Positions 13,534 through 21,052 of a DNA stretch of 35,171 bases are shown here, piece after piece. The translations under genes and the position numbers were made by a program. Positions within the stretch are counted from its first letter, which is position 1, and every line of letters starts with the position of its first letter. The notes below the pieces were generated by a model. That model worked only from the letters and a program-made list of their open reading frames with translations, ran no database searches and was not told where the DNA came from. Source of the stretch: Hyphomicrobiaceae bacterium (GTDB lineage Bacteria; Pseudomonadota; Alphaproteobacteria; Rhizobiales; Hyphomicrobiaceae); contig JAKFWF010000007.1 in NCBI GenBank assembly GCA_021730785.1, forward strand, positions 1 through 35,171. The letters run 5' to 3'.

Positions 13534-14874
13534 TCACCGCATGAAGTGCAATTTCCGGAACCGGCCGCGGAACCGCTTCGTGTCCTCGGCCACGGCTTCG
13601 GGCGCGTCGTTGCCGGTAAGCGCGCGGGCGATCAGACTGGCAAGCTCCGGCATGTCGGCTGGGCCCATGCCGAAGCGCACGATTTCCGGCGTGCCAAGGC
13701 GCAGTCCATTCGTATCGCCGTCGATGGCAGCGATCGGCAGGCCGATGCCGCAGGAGAGGATGTTGGCCAGCCGCAGCCGCTTCGCCGCCTGATGGCCGCC
13801 GCCGAACCGGGTGGCTTCGACGGCGACCTGATGCGAGGCGGTGGCACCCCGCGCGGTCTTGAACACCGGCAGGCCGCGCTGCTCGAGGCAGGCTGCAAGT
13901 GCGGCCGCCGTTTCGGCCATGCAGGCGGCATAGGCCCGGCCGTGCACTTTCCAGTCGAGCAGGGTGATCGCGAGTGCTGCCGTCTTGCCGGCATCGAAGT
14001 TGGCGGTGAGGCCCGGATAGGCAATGACGTCGATGCGTTCGATGAGCGCTGCGTCGTTGCTGACGATCAGCCCGCCGGCCGGCCCGCCGAGGCTCTTGTA
14101 GGTGCTCATCGACATGAGGTGCGCGCCCTCCGCCAGCGGCTGCTGCCAGGCGCGGCCGGCGATCATGCCGGACATGTGGGCCGCGTCATACAGCACCTTG
14201 GCGCCGACCGCGTCGGCGATGCGGCGGATGTCGGCCACCGGGTGCGGGCTGAGGTTCAAGCTGCCGCCGATCGTGATCAGCTTCGGGCGCACCTTTTGGG
14301 CAAGGGTCTGCAACCGGTCGAGGTCGACGGTGAAGTTCGTCGCATCGACCGGCGCTTCGTGGATGACGACACCATAGAGCCCGGCCGCGCCCGCCTTGTG
14401 GTGCGTGACGTGCCCGCCGATCGAGGCGGGCGGTGCGATGATGGCGTCGCCGGGCTTGGCGCAGGCCATGAAGCAATAGAGGTTGGCGAGCGCGCCCGAC
14501 CCGACGCGGATCTCGGCATACTTCGCGCCGAACACCTCGGCTGCCAGTTCGGCCGCGATGATTTCGATCTTCTCGATGGCTTCCAGGCCCATTTCGTATT
14601 TATCGCCAGGATAGCCGAGCGAGGGGCGGTGGCCGAGACCGGCGCCAAGCGCTGCCTCGGCCTTCGGGTTCATCACATTGGTCGCCGGATTGAGATTGAC
14701 GCAGTCGACCTCGTGGATCTGCCGGTTCTCCGCGATCAACGCATCGAGAACGGCCGCGGTCGCATCCGCCGAACGGCGGGCCGTGTCGCTGGCGATGGCC
14801 TGTATGTAGGTTTCACAGGCTCCAGGCACCCAGGGACGTGGCTCAAGTGTTGCGCGCGGCATTGTCTCGGGCAT
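13534..14874 (-). CDS. Serine hydroxymethyltransferase-like PLP enzyme with altered active site
   Basis: A 446-residue fold-type I PLP enzyme from ATG 14874; the open frame runs on to 15507 but that is antisense to the HutD gene. SHMT landmarks are present: GYPGDKY (87-93), D230-x-x-H233 in LYDAAHMSGMIAG (PLP contacts), Schiff-base lysine K260 in STYKSLGGPAGG, and NGLRLGTPEIVRFGM with the carboxylate-binding arginine near 392. Two catalytic positions differ by my alignment. The glutamate of canonical SENF, used in proton transfer during tetrahydrofolate-dependent chemistry, is T65 in NPATN. The histidine before the lysine (canonical THK) is Y259. The enzyme may therefore be a folate-independent aldolase or act on another beta-hydroxy amino acid. 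It is not clearly the housekeeping GlyA. It heads the transporter array, and is divergent from the HutD gene with only 42 bases between. Confidence 0.8.
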   Translation of the reverse strand: MPETMPRATLEPRPWVPGACETYIQAIASDTARRSADATAAVLDALIAENRQIHEVDCVNLNPATNVMNPKAEAALGAGLGHRPSLGYPGDKYEMGLEAIEKIEIIAAELAAEVFGAKYAEIRVGSGALANLYCFMACAKPGDAIIAPPASIGGHVTHHKAGAAGLYGVVIHEAPVDATNFTVDLDRLQTLAQKVRPKLITIGGSLNLSPHPVADIRRIADAVGAKVLYDAAHMSGMIAGRAWQQPLAEGAHLMSMSTYKSLGGPAGGLIVSNDAALIERIDVIAYPGLTANFDAGKTAALAITLLDWKVHGRAYAACMAETAAALAACLEQRGLPVFKTARGATASHQVAVEATRFGGGHQAAKRLRLANILSCGIGLPIAAIDGDTNGLRLGTPEIVRFGMGPADMPELASLIARALTGNDAPEAVAEDTKRFRGRFRKLHFMR

Positions 14875-14916
14875 GGGCGGTCTCGTAGGCTGGCGCGGAC
14901 ACAGAGGGGCTTTCGC

Positions 14917-15489
14917 ATGCGCATCCTCCACGCCCGTGACTATTCCGTCCAGCCCTGGAAGAACGGCGGCGGCGTGACGACGCAGATCGCCGTGTGGCCG
15001 ATGGGCGCCGCCATCGACACCTTCGATTGGCGCATCAGCATGGCGCGCGTCGAGGCGGCTGGGCCGTTCTCGCGGTTTGCCGGCATCGACCGCTCGCTCG
15101 GGCTGCTGGCGGGCGGCAGTTTGGTCTTGCGCATCGACACGCGTGGCGAGGTCGCGCTGCGACCCGGCGACCACCCGGCGGTATTTCCCGGCGATGTGGC
15201 GGTCGACGCGCTGTTGCCGGCGGGGCCGATCCTCGATCTCAACGTGATGACACGGCGCGGCCGCTGGCGGCATCAGCTGTCCCGTAGCACAGCGCGGCCG
15301 GGAAAGTTCGAGGTGCGGGCCAACGCCGACGTGACGATTGCCGTCGTCGCCGAGGGCCATGGCACCATCGGCGACGAGGTCGTTGCGCAGGGCGATGCGC
15401 TGCACTTTGAGGCGCCCTCCACCGCGACCCTGACCCTCGACGGCAGTGCCACGATCTGGATCGCCGAGCTGTGGCGGCACCAGGTTTGA
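14917..15489 (+). CDS. HutD/Ves family cupin protein
   Basis: A 190-residue protein from ATG 14917, with AGAGGGG about 5 bases upstream. The reading frame is open far upstream to 13489, but that extension is antisense to the SHMT-like gene and is rejected. The HutD pattern is clear at the N-terminus: PWKNGGGVTTQIAVWP (13-28), F-D-W-R-I-S (about 37-42), GPFSRFAGIDRSLGLL, and later FPGD and LNVMTRR. HutD proteins are bicupins linked to regulation of histidine utilization, and Ves to cold or stress response in E. coli. No hut genes are here. Its 42-base divergent spacing from the SHMT-like gene suggests shared control. Confidence 0.85.
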   Translation: MRILHARDYSVQPWKNGGGVTTQIAVWPMGAAIDTFDWRISMARVEAAGPFSRFAGIDRSLGLLAGGSLVLRIDTRGEVALRPGDHPAVFPGDVAVDALLPAGPILDLNVMTRRGRWRHQLSRSTARPGKFEVRANADVTIAVVAEGHGTIGDEVVAQGDALHFEAPSTATLTLDGSATIWIAELWRHQV

Positions 15490-15569
15490 CGGCTGCGCGT
15501 TTGTCAAAGGCGCGCGCTCGGTGCAAAGCTCGCTGACGACGAGACAGATCCACCCATGCGAGGCACCCC

Positions 15570-16544
15570 ATGAAAGCAGCAGTGATCGGCGCGAACGGTT
15601 TTGAAATCGGCGAAGTGGCGAAACCGGTTCCGGGCCCGTCGCAGGTGCTGGTTCGCGTGCGGGCGAGCGGCCTCAACCGTGCCGACCTGATCGTGGCGTC
15701 GGGCCGTATGCACGGCAATCACGGTGGGCCGGGGACCATCGTCGGGCTCGAGTTCGCCGGCGAGGTGGAGGCGGTCGGGCGTGATGTGCCGACCGGCATC
15801 AAAGCCGGCGACCGGGTGATGTGCTCGGGGTCCGCCGGTTACGCCGAGTATGCGGTTACCGACTGGGGCCGGGTGGCGCGCATTCCAGCCAACAACATGT
15901 CGTTCACGCAGGCAGCGACCCTGCCGATCGCGCTGCAGACCATGCACGATGCCATCGTCACCAACGGCCGGTTGAAAGCCGGCGAGAGCATCCTGATCCA
16001 GGGTGCCAGTACCGGCGTTGGCCTGATGGGGCTGCAGATCGCCAAGCTGATGGGCGCCGGGCTCGTCATGGGTTCGTCGACCAATGCCGGCCGCCGCGCG
16101 CGTCTTGCCGAGTTCGGTGCCGACCTGGCCATCGATTCATCCGATGCCGGCTGGGCCGATCAGGTGATCTCTGCGACCGGCGGCCGGGGTGTCGACCTCA
16201 TCGTCGACCAGATCTCGGCCAGCGTCGCCAATGCCAACATGAAGGCCGCCGCCGTCCGTGGCCGCATCGTCAATGTCGGCCGGCTCGGCGGCACCGAGGG
16301 CAAATTCGATTTCGACCTGCACGCCATGAAGCGCATCGACTACATCGGCGTGACGTTCCGCACGCGCTCGGTCGAGGAGGTGCGCGAGATCAACCGGCGC
16401 ATGCAAGCTGATCTGTGGCCGGCCGTCGAAGCGGGCAAACTCAGCCTGCCGCTCGATCGCACATTCCCGTTCACCGAGGCAGCGGCCGCGCTTGCGCACA
16501 TGAAGGCGAACGCGCATTTCGGCAAGATCGTGCTGGTGCAGTGA
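15570..16544 (+). CDS. NADPH:quinone oxidoreductase-like MDR protein
   Basis: A 324-residue medium-chain dehydrogenase/reductase of the QOR (zeta-crystallin) type. The N-terminal GroES-like part carries ASGLNRADL and the typical GLEFAGEVEAVG, and lacks the cysteine and histidine ligands of zinc-dependent members. The Rossmann part begins LIQGASTGVGLMGLQIAK (about 146-163), where the A-S-T-G-V-G motif binds NADPH. The C-terminus ends FGKIVLVQ as in relatives. Such enzymes reduce quinones or enones, and the natural substrate is unknown. It lies 80 bases after the HutD gene on the same strand, so the two may share a transcript. Start ATG 15570 has only a weak GAGG upstream. Confidence 0.88.
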   Translation: MKAAVIGANGFEIGEVAKPVPGPSQVLVRVRASGLNRADLIVASGRMHGNHGGPGTIVGLEFAGEVEAVGRDVPTGIKAGDRVMCSGSAGYAEYAVTDWGRVARIPANNMSFTQAATLPIALQTMHDAIVTNGRLKAGESILIQGASTGVGLMGLQIAKLMGAGLVMGSSTNAGRRARLAEFGADLAIDSSDAGWADQVISATGGRGVDLIVDQISASVANANMKAAAVRGRIVNVGRLGGTEGKFDFDLHAMKRIDYIGVTFRTRSVEEVREINRRMQADLWPAVEAGKLSLPLDRTFPFTEAAAALAHMKANAHFGKIVLVQ

Positions 16545-16677
16545 GATGCGCTCCATGGCCCGCAGCCACACGGTCTGAAACGGTTGGCTAACTGTGCGGT
16601 GTTGTCGACGACCCGGATTACGGGTTTATTCAGACGTTCCGCAGAAAGATGGTAAGCGTTTCATGGGAGGATGCCCG

Positions 16678-17685
16678 ATGCTGCGACCCCTCGCCTTGTG
16701 CCTGCTGCTGACGTTCGCTCCGATCACGAGTGCGGTTGCGCAGTCCTCTGTCCAGCCGTCCTGCTCGGGCCGCGACATGCTGGCCGAGATGCACGCGCAA
16801 GCCCCCGAGGTGCATGCGCGGCTGGCCGGGGCCGCGGCGCAGGTCATTAATACCGAGGCGATGTTGTGGCGCGTGGAGAAAGCCGGCGTCGCACCCTCCC
16901 ACCTGATGGGAACCGTTCATGTGACCGACGAACGTGTGACGCGATGGTCGCCGCGCGTGACGGCAGCGCTTGCCGGTGCCAAGTCGATGGCGCTCGAAGT
17001 TGCGGATCTGTCGCCGGCGGCGATGGCAGCGGCAATCGGCAAGTCCGTGCCGCTGCTGTTCTACACCGACGGTCGCCAATTGCGCAGTGTGCTGTCGCCA
17101 GAGCAGTTCGCCAAGGCGTCGGCCAGTATCGCGAAGGCTGGATTGCCGGCCGAGGCGGCGGGCCAGATCAAGCCCTGGTTCGTTTTCATGCTGCTCGCGG
17201 TCTCGGAGTGTGAGGCTGGCCGGCAGGCGGCCGGCAAGCCGCCGCTCGATGCGTTGCTGCAAAACGAGGGGCTACGGCGCGGCATCCCGGTGATCGGGCT
17301 CGAGACGCTCGAAGGCCAGATCGCACAAATGGCCGCGATCCCCGAAGCCCAGCAGGTCGCGATGTTGAAGGCGACCCTGCACTTTGCCGATCGCACCGCC
17401 GACCAGATGGAGACCATTCTGCAGCTCTACCTGAAGCGCCAGCTCGGCTACACCCTGCCCTTCCAATACGAACTGGCCCGCCAGGCCGGCGTCGAGCCGA
17501 GCGCCTTCCAGTCCTTCGAACGCGATTTGATCGACAAGCGCAATGTCGGCATGGTGGCCGCCTCCCGGCCGCTACTCGACAAGGGCGGCGCCTTCATCGC
17601 GGTCGGTGCCATGCACCTCGTCGGCAAAAGCGGCCTTGTCGAGCAGTTACGGCAGGCGGGCTACATCGTGTCGGCGGTCGAGTGA
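16678..17685 (+). CDS. TraB/GumN family protein, exported
   Basis: About 335 residues from ATG 16678, chosen because GGGAGG lies 7 bases before it and a signal peptide starts directly (LRPLALCLLLTFAP, cleavage near residue 21); the frame extends to 16594. TraB/GumN landmarks are present: the N-terminal LMGTVHV (G78-T-x-H81), ARDL-like FERDLIDKRNVGM, and the C-terminal AVGAMHLVG with its conserved histidine. The family resembles erythromycin-esterase/ChaN/Tiki-type putative metallohydrolases, and its biochemical role is largely unknown. Cysteines in the N-terminal region (near 29) and in SECEAG may pair. It is convergent with the next gene, with only 10 bases between stops. Confidence 0.85.
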   Translation: MLRPLALCLLLTFAPITSAVAQSSVQPSCSGRDMLAEMHAQAPEVHARLAGAAAQVINTEAMLWRVEKAGVAPSHLMGTVHVTDERVTRWSPRVTAALAGAKSMALEVADLSPAAMAAAIGKSVPLLFYTDGRQLRSVLSPEQFAKASASIAKAGLPAEAAGQIKPWFVFMLLAVSECEAGRQAAGKPPLDALLQNEGLRRGIPVIGLETLEGQIAQMAAIPEAQQVAMLKATLHFADRTADQMETILQLYLKRQLGYTLPFQYELARQAGVEPSAFQSFERDLIDKRNVGMVAASRPLLDKGGAFIAVGAMHLVGKSGLVEQLRQAGYIVSAVE

Positions 17686-17695
17686 CGCTCGCCGC

Positions 17696-18676
17696 TCAGG
17701 CAACCGGTACCAGCGCGTAGCCGGCGCCGTCCTTGGCGATCGTGCCGGCGCCCGGCATGCCCCAGTGGTAGCCGGTGCAGACGATTTTGTCGGCGATGGC
17801 ACGATCGAGCGTGCGGCGACGGGTCGCCTCCGCCATCGGGGCATCCTGGTCGAACATCACGTGCCAACCCGGATTGGCCATGTTGATAGCCGGTACGTTG
17901 GTCACGTCGGCCAGTACTAAGAGCTGAGCCGTGCCGGACCCCATCAGATAGCTGGTGTGGCCGGGGCTGTGGCCATAGGTCGGCAGTGCGCGGACCCCTG
18001 GCACCGGCTCCTTGTCGGCCGCGAGCTGGGTCAAGTTCTTCCAACCCGGCATGGTGGCCTGGACGCGCTTGGCGATGCCCTGCCGGCCTTCAGGCAGCCG
18101 GCTGAGCACCGACGGGTCAGACCAGAATTTGTATTCCATTTCGGATACCACGATTTCCGCGTTGCCATAGACCTGGGCATTGTCCTTGGTCATGAGGCCA
18201 TAGATGTGATCGGGATGGAAATGCGAGACGACGATCGCCGAAATGCTGGCGGGGTCGATCCCGGCTGCCTTCATGTTGTCGGTCAGGGCGCCGCTGCCAG
18301 GCGGACCGCCGACGCCATTGCCGGAGTCGAACATGACGGTGCGGCCGCCTATTTTCACGATCGTGACCGTGTAGGCGTTTGAAATCTTGTCGTCGGGCAG
18401 GTTGGCCTTGCGCAGGGCAGTCTTCATGTCATCGATCGAGGCATTGTTGACAAAGCCCGCGTTGTGCTCGCGCGTAATGGCGCCGTCGAACACCGTCGTC
18501 ACCTCGATGTCACCGACCTTGAACTTGTGGAATTTCAGGCCGGCGGGATTGAGCGGCGACTTGTCGGTGCCTTGGGCCAGGGCCGAGGGAATGATTTCGA
18601 GCGGCTTGGCAAGACCAAAGGCCGCACCAGCGGTCGCGGCGGATAAGACGAAGTTGCGGCGTGTGAAGTTCAGCAT
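17696..18676 (-). CDS. Tat-exported metallo-beta-lactamase-fold hydrolase
   Basis: About 326 residues from ATG 18676, where AGGAGG lies 6 bases upstream; the frame runs on to 18742. The N-terminus T-R-R-N-F-V-L with a following hydrophobic stretch is a twin-arginine signal. The metal-binding motif is complete: H152-F-H154-P-D156-H157, then a histidine in YGHSPGHTSY, the aspartate of VLADVTN and a histidine in TGYHWGM. This suits a two-metal (usually Zn) hydrolase folded before export. The sequence style is closest to the methyl parathion hydrolase/AHL lactonase branch rather than true beta-lactamases, so a lactone or ester substrate is likely; the exact reaction is unknown. It stands alone between convergent TraB and a GFA gene. 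Confidence 0.88.
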   Translation of the reverse strand: MLNFTRRNFVLSAATAGAAFGLAKPLEIIPSALAQGTDKSPLNPAGLKFHKFKVGDIEVTTVFDGAITREHNAGFVNNASIDDMKTALRKANLPDDKISNAYTVTIVKIGGRTVMFDSGNGVGGPPGSGALTDNMKAAGIDPASISAIVVSHFHPDHIYGLMTKDNAQVYGNAEIVVSEMEYKFWSDPSVLSRLPEGRQGIAKRVQATMPGWKNLTQLAADKEPVPGVRALPTYGHSPGHTSYLMGSGTAQLLVLADVTNVPAINMANPGWHVMFDQDAPMAEATRRRTLDRAIADKIVCTGYHWGMPGAGTIAKDGAGYALVPVA

Positions 18677-18787
18677 GGGTTCCTCCTGGGACGATGAACG
18701 TGCGGTTGACTGTCGAGGGTCGTGAAAGCGTGCAATCCTCAACGGGCAGCGTCGGACGCCACTAGGACGCCGAACGCCGATGGGCTT

Positions 18788-19255
18788 CTACGCCCCCTGC
18801 CCGGTTGGCTTGGGTCCGCGCCGCACCGGAGTGATCCCGCGGCCAGCGAATGTCTCGTAGCGCGGCAGCTCATCATGTGCATCAAACCAGGCAATCTGCT
18901 CGTTCACATAAGCGTGCCCGGTTGGTGGCCATTGCGAGGGGTCGGCGAGCGTGCCGTGGAACAGGTGTACCTCGCCCGGCCAGCGGTGTCCCGCGTAGGC
19001 CATCGGCGAACCGCAGCGACCGCAAAAATACCGCTTCACGCCGGGCGAACTCTCAAACAGTGCAGGTTCGCCCTGTAGATAGCGGAACTGCTCGATCTTG
19101 ACGCCGATGTAGGTTGCCACCGCCGAGGACACGGCCCGCCGGCAGCTCCGGCAGTGGCAGTGCATGACCCATTTGGGCTTGCCTTCGAACTCATAACGGA
19201 TGGTGCCGCACTGGCAGTGGCCGGTAGTCAACTCTCGTTTGCTCGACTGCGACAT
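18788..19255 (-). CDS. GFA family (glutathione-dependent formaldehyde-activating-like) zinc protein
   Basis: A protein of 155 residues from ATG 19255, with GGGAG 8 bases upstream; a GTG three codons earlier would sit too close to that site. The family cysteines are all present: C14 and C16 in GHCQCGTIRYE, C33, C35 and C38 in HCHCRSCRRA, and C78 and C81 in FCGRCGS. These normally hold a structural zinc and a second catalytic-type zinc. The related Gfa enzyme joins formaldehyde to glutathione, but many members are unassigned and no formaldehyde pathway genes are nearby. It could be co-transcribed with the MBL-fold gene, 111 bases downstream on the same strand. Confidence 0.9.
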   Translation of the reverse strand: MSQSSKRELTTGHCQCGTIRYEFEGKPKWVMHCHCRSCRRAVSSAVATYIGVKIEQFRYLQGEPALFESSPGVKRYFCGRCGSPMAYAGHRWPGEVHLFHGTLADPSQWPPTGHAYVNEQIAWFDAHDELPRYETFAGRGITPVRRGPKPTGQGA

Positions 19256-19420
19256 CAGGCACACTCCCTTCTACGATCGGACAGCTCGAGCCTAACCCAG
19301 TTCCGGGACGATGGGCAGCCCCGGCCGGTGTCATTGGCCCCTTGTCACTGGCCCGTGTCGCCCGCCGCTCCAGCGGGACCGCCGCGGTTCAGCGTGGATA
19401 AATCTGCAAACTGCTTAAGA

Positions 19421-19468
19421 GTTTAGGCAATCCCTAAACCCTCGGTTCAGCAGTATCACTTATGCTGA
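19421..19468 (+). promoter_or_regulatory. Two palindromes upstream of the PilZ gene
   Basis: GTTTAGG-caatc-CCTAAAC (19421-19439) has perfect 7-bp arms. TCAGCA (19447-19452) and TGCTGA (19463-19468) form a second inverted repeat with a 10-base spacer. Both lie in a 257-base divergent gap, 45-92 bases before the PilZ start, where transcription-factor sites are expected. The first arm pair is AT-rich against its surroundings. Confidence 0.4.
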
Positions 19469-19512
19469 CTTCAGAGCGTCCGCCTACTTTGAACCGGCAT
19501 CAGAGGTCACCA

Positions 19513-19947
19513 ATGTCCCTTGCCACCAGGCCCTTGCGCGCCAGCTGGACAGAAGTCCTGGCTCCCCGCAAGGCCAATTCGCTGCTCGGCGTCGTTGGCG
19601 CAACGAGCGACGACAATCGGCGCTGGGCGCAGCGGCGTTCGAGTTCGACGGCCGCCACACTGTTCGGCGAAGCGTTTGGCGAGCCGGTGTCGTGCCTGGT
19701 GCTGGACACGTCTTCAACCGGCGCCCGGATCAAGCCGCACTTCCCACGCGGCGGGCGCTTCCAGAGCAGCAAGGACATGCCAAAGTCCTTTACGATGCTC
19801 TTCACCATCGATCGTATGGCGGTCGACTGCAAGGTTGCCTGGTGCCGCGGCGATGAAATCGGCCTGAAGTTCATTTCACCAGCCCGCAGCCTGCCAAAGC
19901 CGCCGGCCCGGCCCAAGCACCCAGGCAAGGGCAAGGGCAAACGCTGA
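19513..19947 (+). CDS. PilZ domain protein, predicted c-di-GMP receptor
   Basis: About 144 residues from ATG 19513, with AGAGG 7 bases upstream; an earlier in-frame start at 19462 falls inside the palindromes. The core is a single PilZ domain: R37-W-A-Q-R41 matches the RxxxR motif and D65-T-S67-S-T-G70 the D/NxSxxG motif, the two elements that wrap c-di-GMP. The strand pattern DRMAVDCKVAWCRGDEIGLKF (read with gaps) is the usual C-terminal barrel. The last 20 residues are rich in Lys and Pro. The motif spacing is a little longer than average. Output partner is unknown; no motility or polysaccharide genes are adjacent. Confidence 0.8.
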   Translation: MSLATRPLRASWTEVLAPRKANSLLGVVGATSDDNRRWAQRRSSSTAATLFGEAFGEPVSCLVLDTSSTGARIKPHFPRGGRFQSSKDMPKSFTMLFTIDRMAVDCKVAWCRGDEIGLKFISPARSLPKPPARPKHPGKGKGKR

Positions 19948-19998
19948 AGCAGCGCTGCTCTGGCATTTGAATGGTTGCCAGGCATGTGGGTGGCGGCT

Positions 19999-20745
19999 TC
20001 AGCCGGTCAGCTTCGCCATAGTGGCTTCGTCGATATCGATGTTGGAAAACACGTTCTGCACGTCGTCGTCATCGTCGAGTGCGCCGAGCAACTTGAAAAC
20101 GGTTCGCGCCGCATCTTCGTCGACCCGGGTTGTCAGCGTCGGTTTCCAGATGACCTTCGTCGAGTGGGCTTCGCCCAACTTCTCTTCAAGTGCAGACGCA
20201 ACCGTTCCCAGGCTGTCGAAGCCGCACACAACTGTGTGACCGTCGGCATCGCTCGTGCAGTCGTCAGCGCCGGCGTCGATGGCGGCTTCTAGGATGGCAT
20301 CGGCCGAGCCGGCCTTGGCCGAATACACGATCTCGCCGACATGGGCGAACATATGGGCAACCGAGCCCGTCGATCCGAGATTGCCGCCATATTTGGTGAA
20401 CAGCGCGCGCACCGCGCCGCCGGTGCGATTGCGATTGTCGCTCAAGGCTTCAATGATCACCGCGACGCCGCCCGTCGCATAGCCCTCATAGCGGATGATC
20501 TCGAACGCATCGCCCTCGCCGCCTGATGCCTTCTTAATGGCGCGCTCGATATTGTCCTTCGGCATGTTCTCGACGCGTGCGGCCTGCACTGCGAGCCGCA
20601 GCCTGGCGTTCATGGCCGGGTCGGGAAGTCCGGTCTTGGCTGCAACCGTGATTTCGCGCGCCAGTTTGCTGAATAGCTTCGACTTGACCGCATCCTGGCG
20701 GCCCTTGCGATGCATGATGTTCTTGAATTGCGAATGTCCGGCCAT
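19999..20745 (-). CDS. yebC: YebC/PmpR family protein (TACO1-like)
   Basis: A 248-residue protein with the family N-terminus [18 protein letters not shown] followed by [17 protein letters not shown]. It has the usual three-domain length, with an acidic C-terminal part ([11 protein letters not shown]). Bacterial YebC proteins were first annotated as transcription regulators, while more recent work links them to ribosomes and to relief of stalling at proline stretches, like mitochondrial TACO1. It is downstream of the YmdB-type gene on the same strand, with a 307-base gap. In many alphaproteobacteria yebC precedes ruvC; here that neighbour is missing. Confidence 0.96.
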   Translation of the reverse strand: MAGHSQFKNIMHRKGRQDAVKSKLFSKLAREITVAAKTGLPDPAMNARLRLAVQAARVENMPKDNIERAIKKASGGEGDAFEIIRYEGYATGGVAVIIEALSDNRNRTGGAVRALFTKYGGNLGSTGSVAHMFAHVGEIVYSAKAGSADAILEAAIDAGADDCTSDADGHTVVCGFDSLGTVASALEEKLGEAHSTKVIWKPTLTTRVDEDAARTVFKLLGALDDDDDVQNVFSNIDIDEATMAKLTG

Positions 20746-21052
20746 GGTCTTGATCCAGCTGTCGCACCGCTGCCATTGGCGGTTTCGTCATGTTCGACGG
20801 TTATAAATCAGCCCGAGCGCGGAAATCCACTGCTCCGCTGCGGCTTCACTGTAACAGGTGGCGCTGCAACGAGAAATTCTATCTTGTGGAAAGTCGACGA
20901 AGCAGTAATGCTCGGCCCAATTGCTCTTGGCCCAGGAGCCAACATCAAGGTCTTCAATCAGCCGGAGACCGATCGCAGCGAGGATGGCAGCAGAGCCCCG
21001 ATTGGGTTCTGGCAGCTCCCCTCGGCGGTAGGAACTGCCGCGAGGCAGCCGT
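20746..21052 (-). other. Gap between yebC and the YmdB-type gene, with a possible small ORF
   Basis: About 307 bases with less extreme GC than its neighbours. On the minus strand a frame ending at 20788 is open back through the YmdB C-terminus. Its last 70 or so codons read like a plausible globular peptide (for example LAAIGLRLIEDLDVG, then SWAKSNWAEHYCFVDFP). There is no ATG with a ribosome binding site; only GTG or TTG starts are available. It may be a small hypothetical gene, the tail of a degraded gene, or non-coding leader for yebC. I call no product. Confidence 0.3.

Larger units (their letters stand above)
8105..14874 (-). other. Six-gene minus-strand array: SHMT-like, tctB, tctA, dctP, dctQ, dctM
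   Basis: Six genes run in one direction. The gaps in transcription order are 149, 19, 107, 223 and 38 bases. tctB-tctA and dctQ-dctM are clearly coupled. The other gaps are long enough for internal promoters or processing sites, and the dctP-dctQ gap carries a large palindromic repeat. The array holds one complete TRAP system, an incomplete tripartite tricarboxylate transporter without its TctC binding protein, and a PLP enzyme. A shared catabolic purpose is inference from gene order. Confidence 0.5.

Noticed and set aside
13489-15489. A 666-codon plus-strand frame opposite a 657-codon minus-strand frame
   Set aside because: Only the last 190 codons of the plus frame (HutD) and the last 446 of the minus frame (SHMT-like) show family motifs. 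The rest is antisense shadow typical of high-GC coding DNA.
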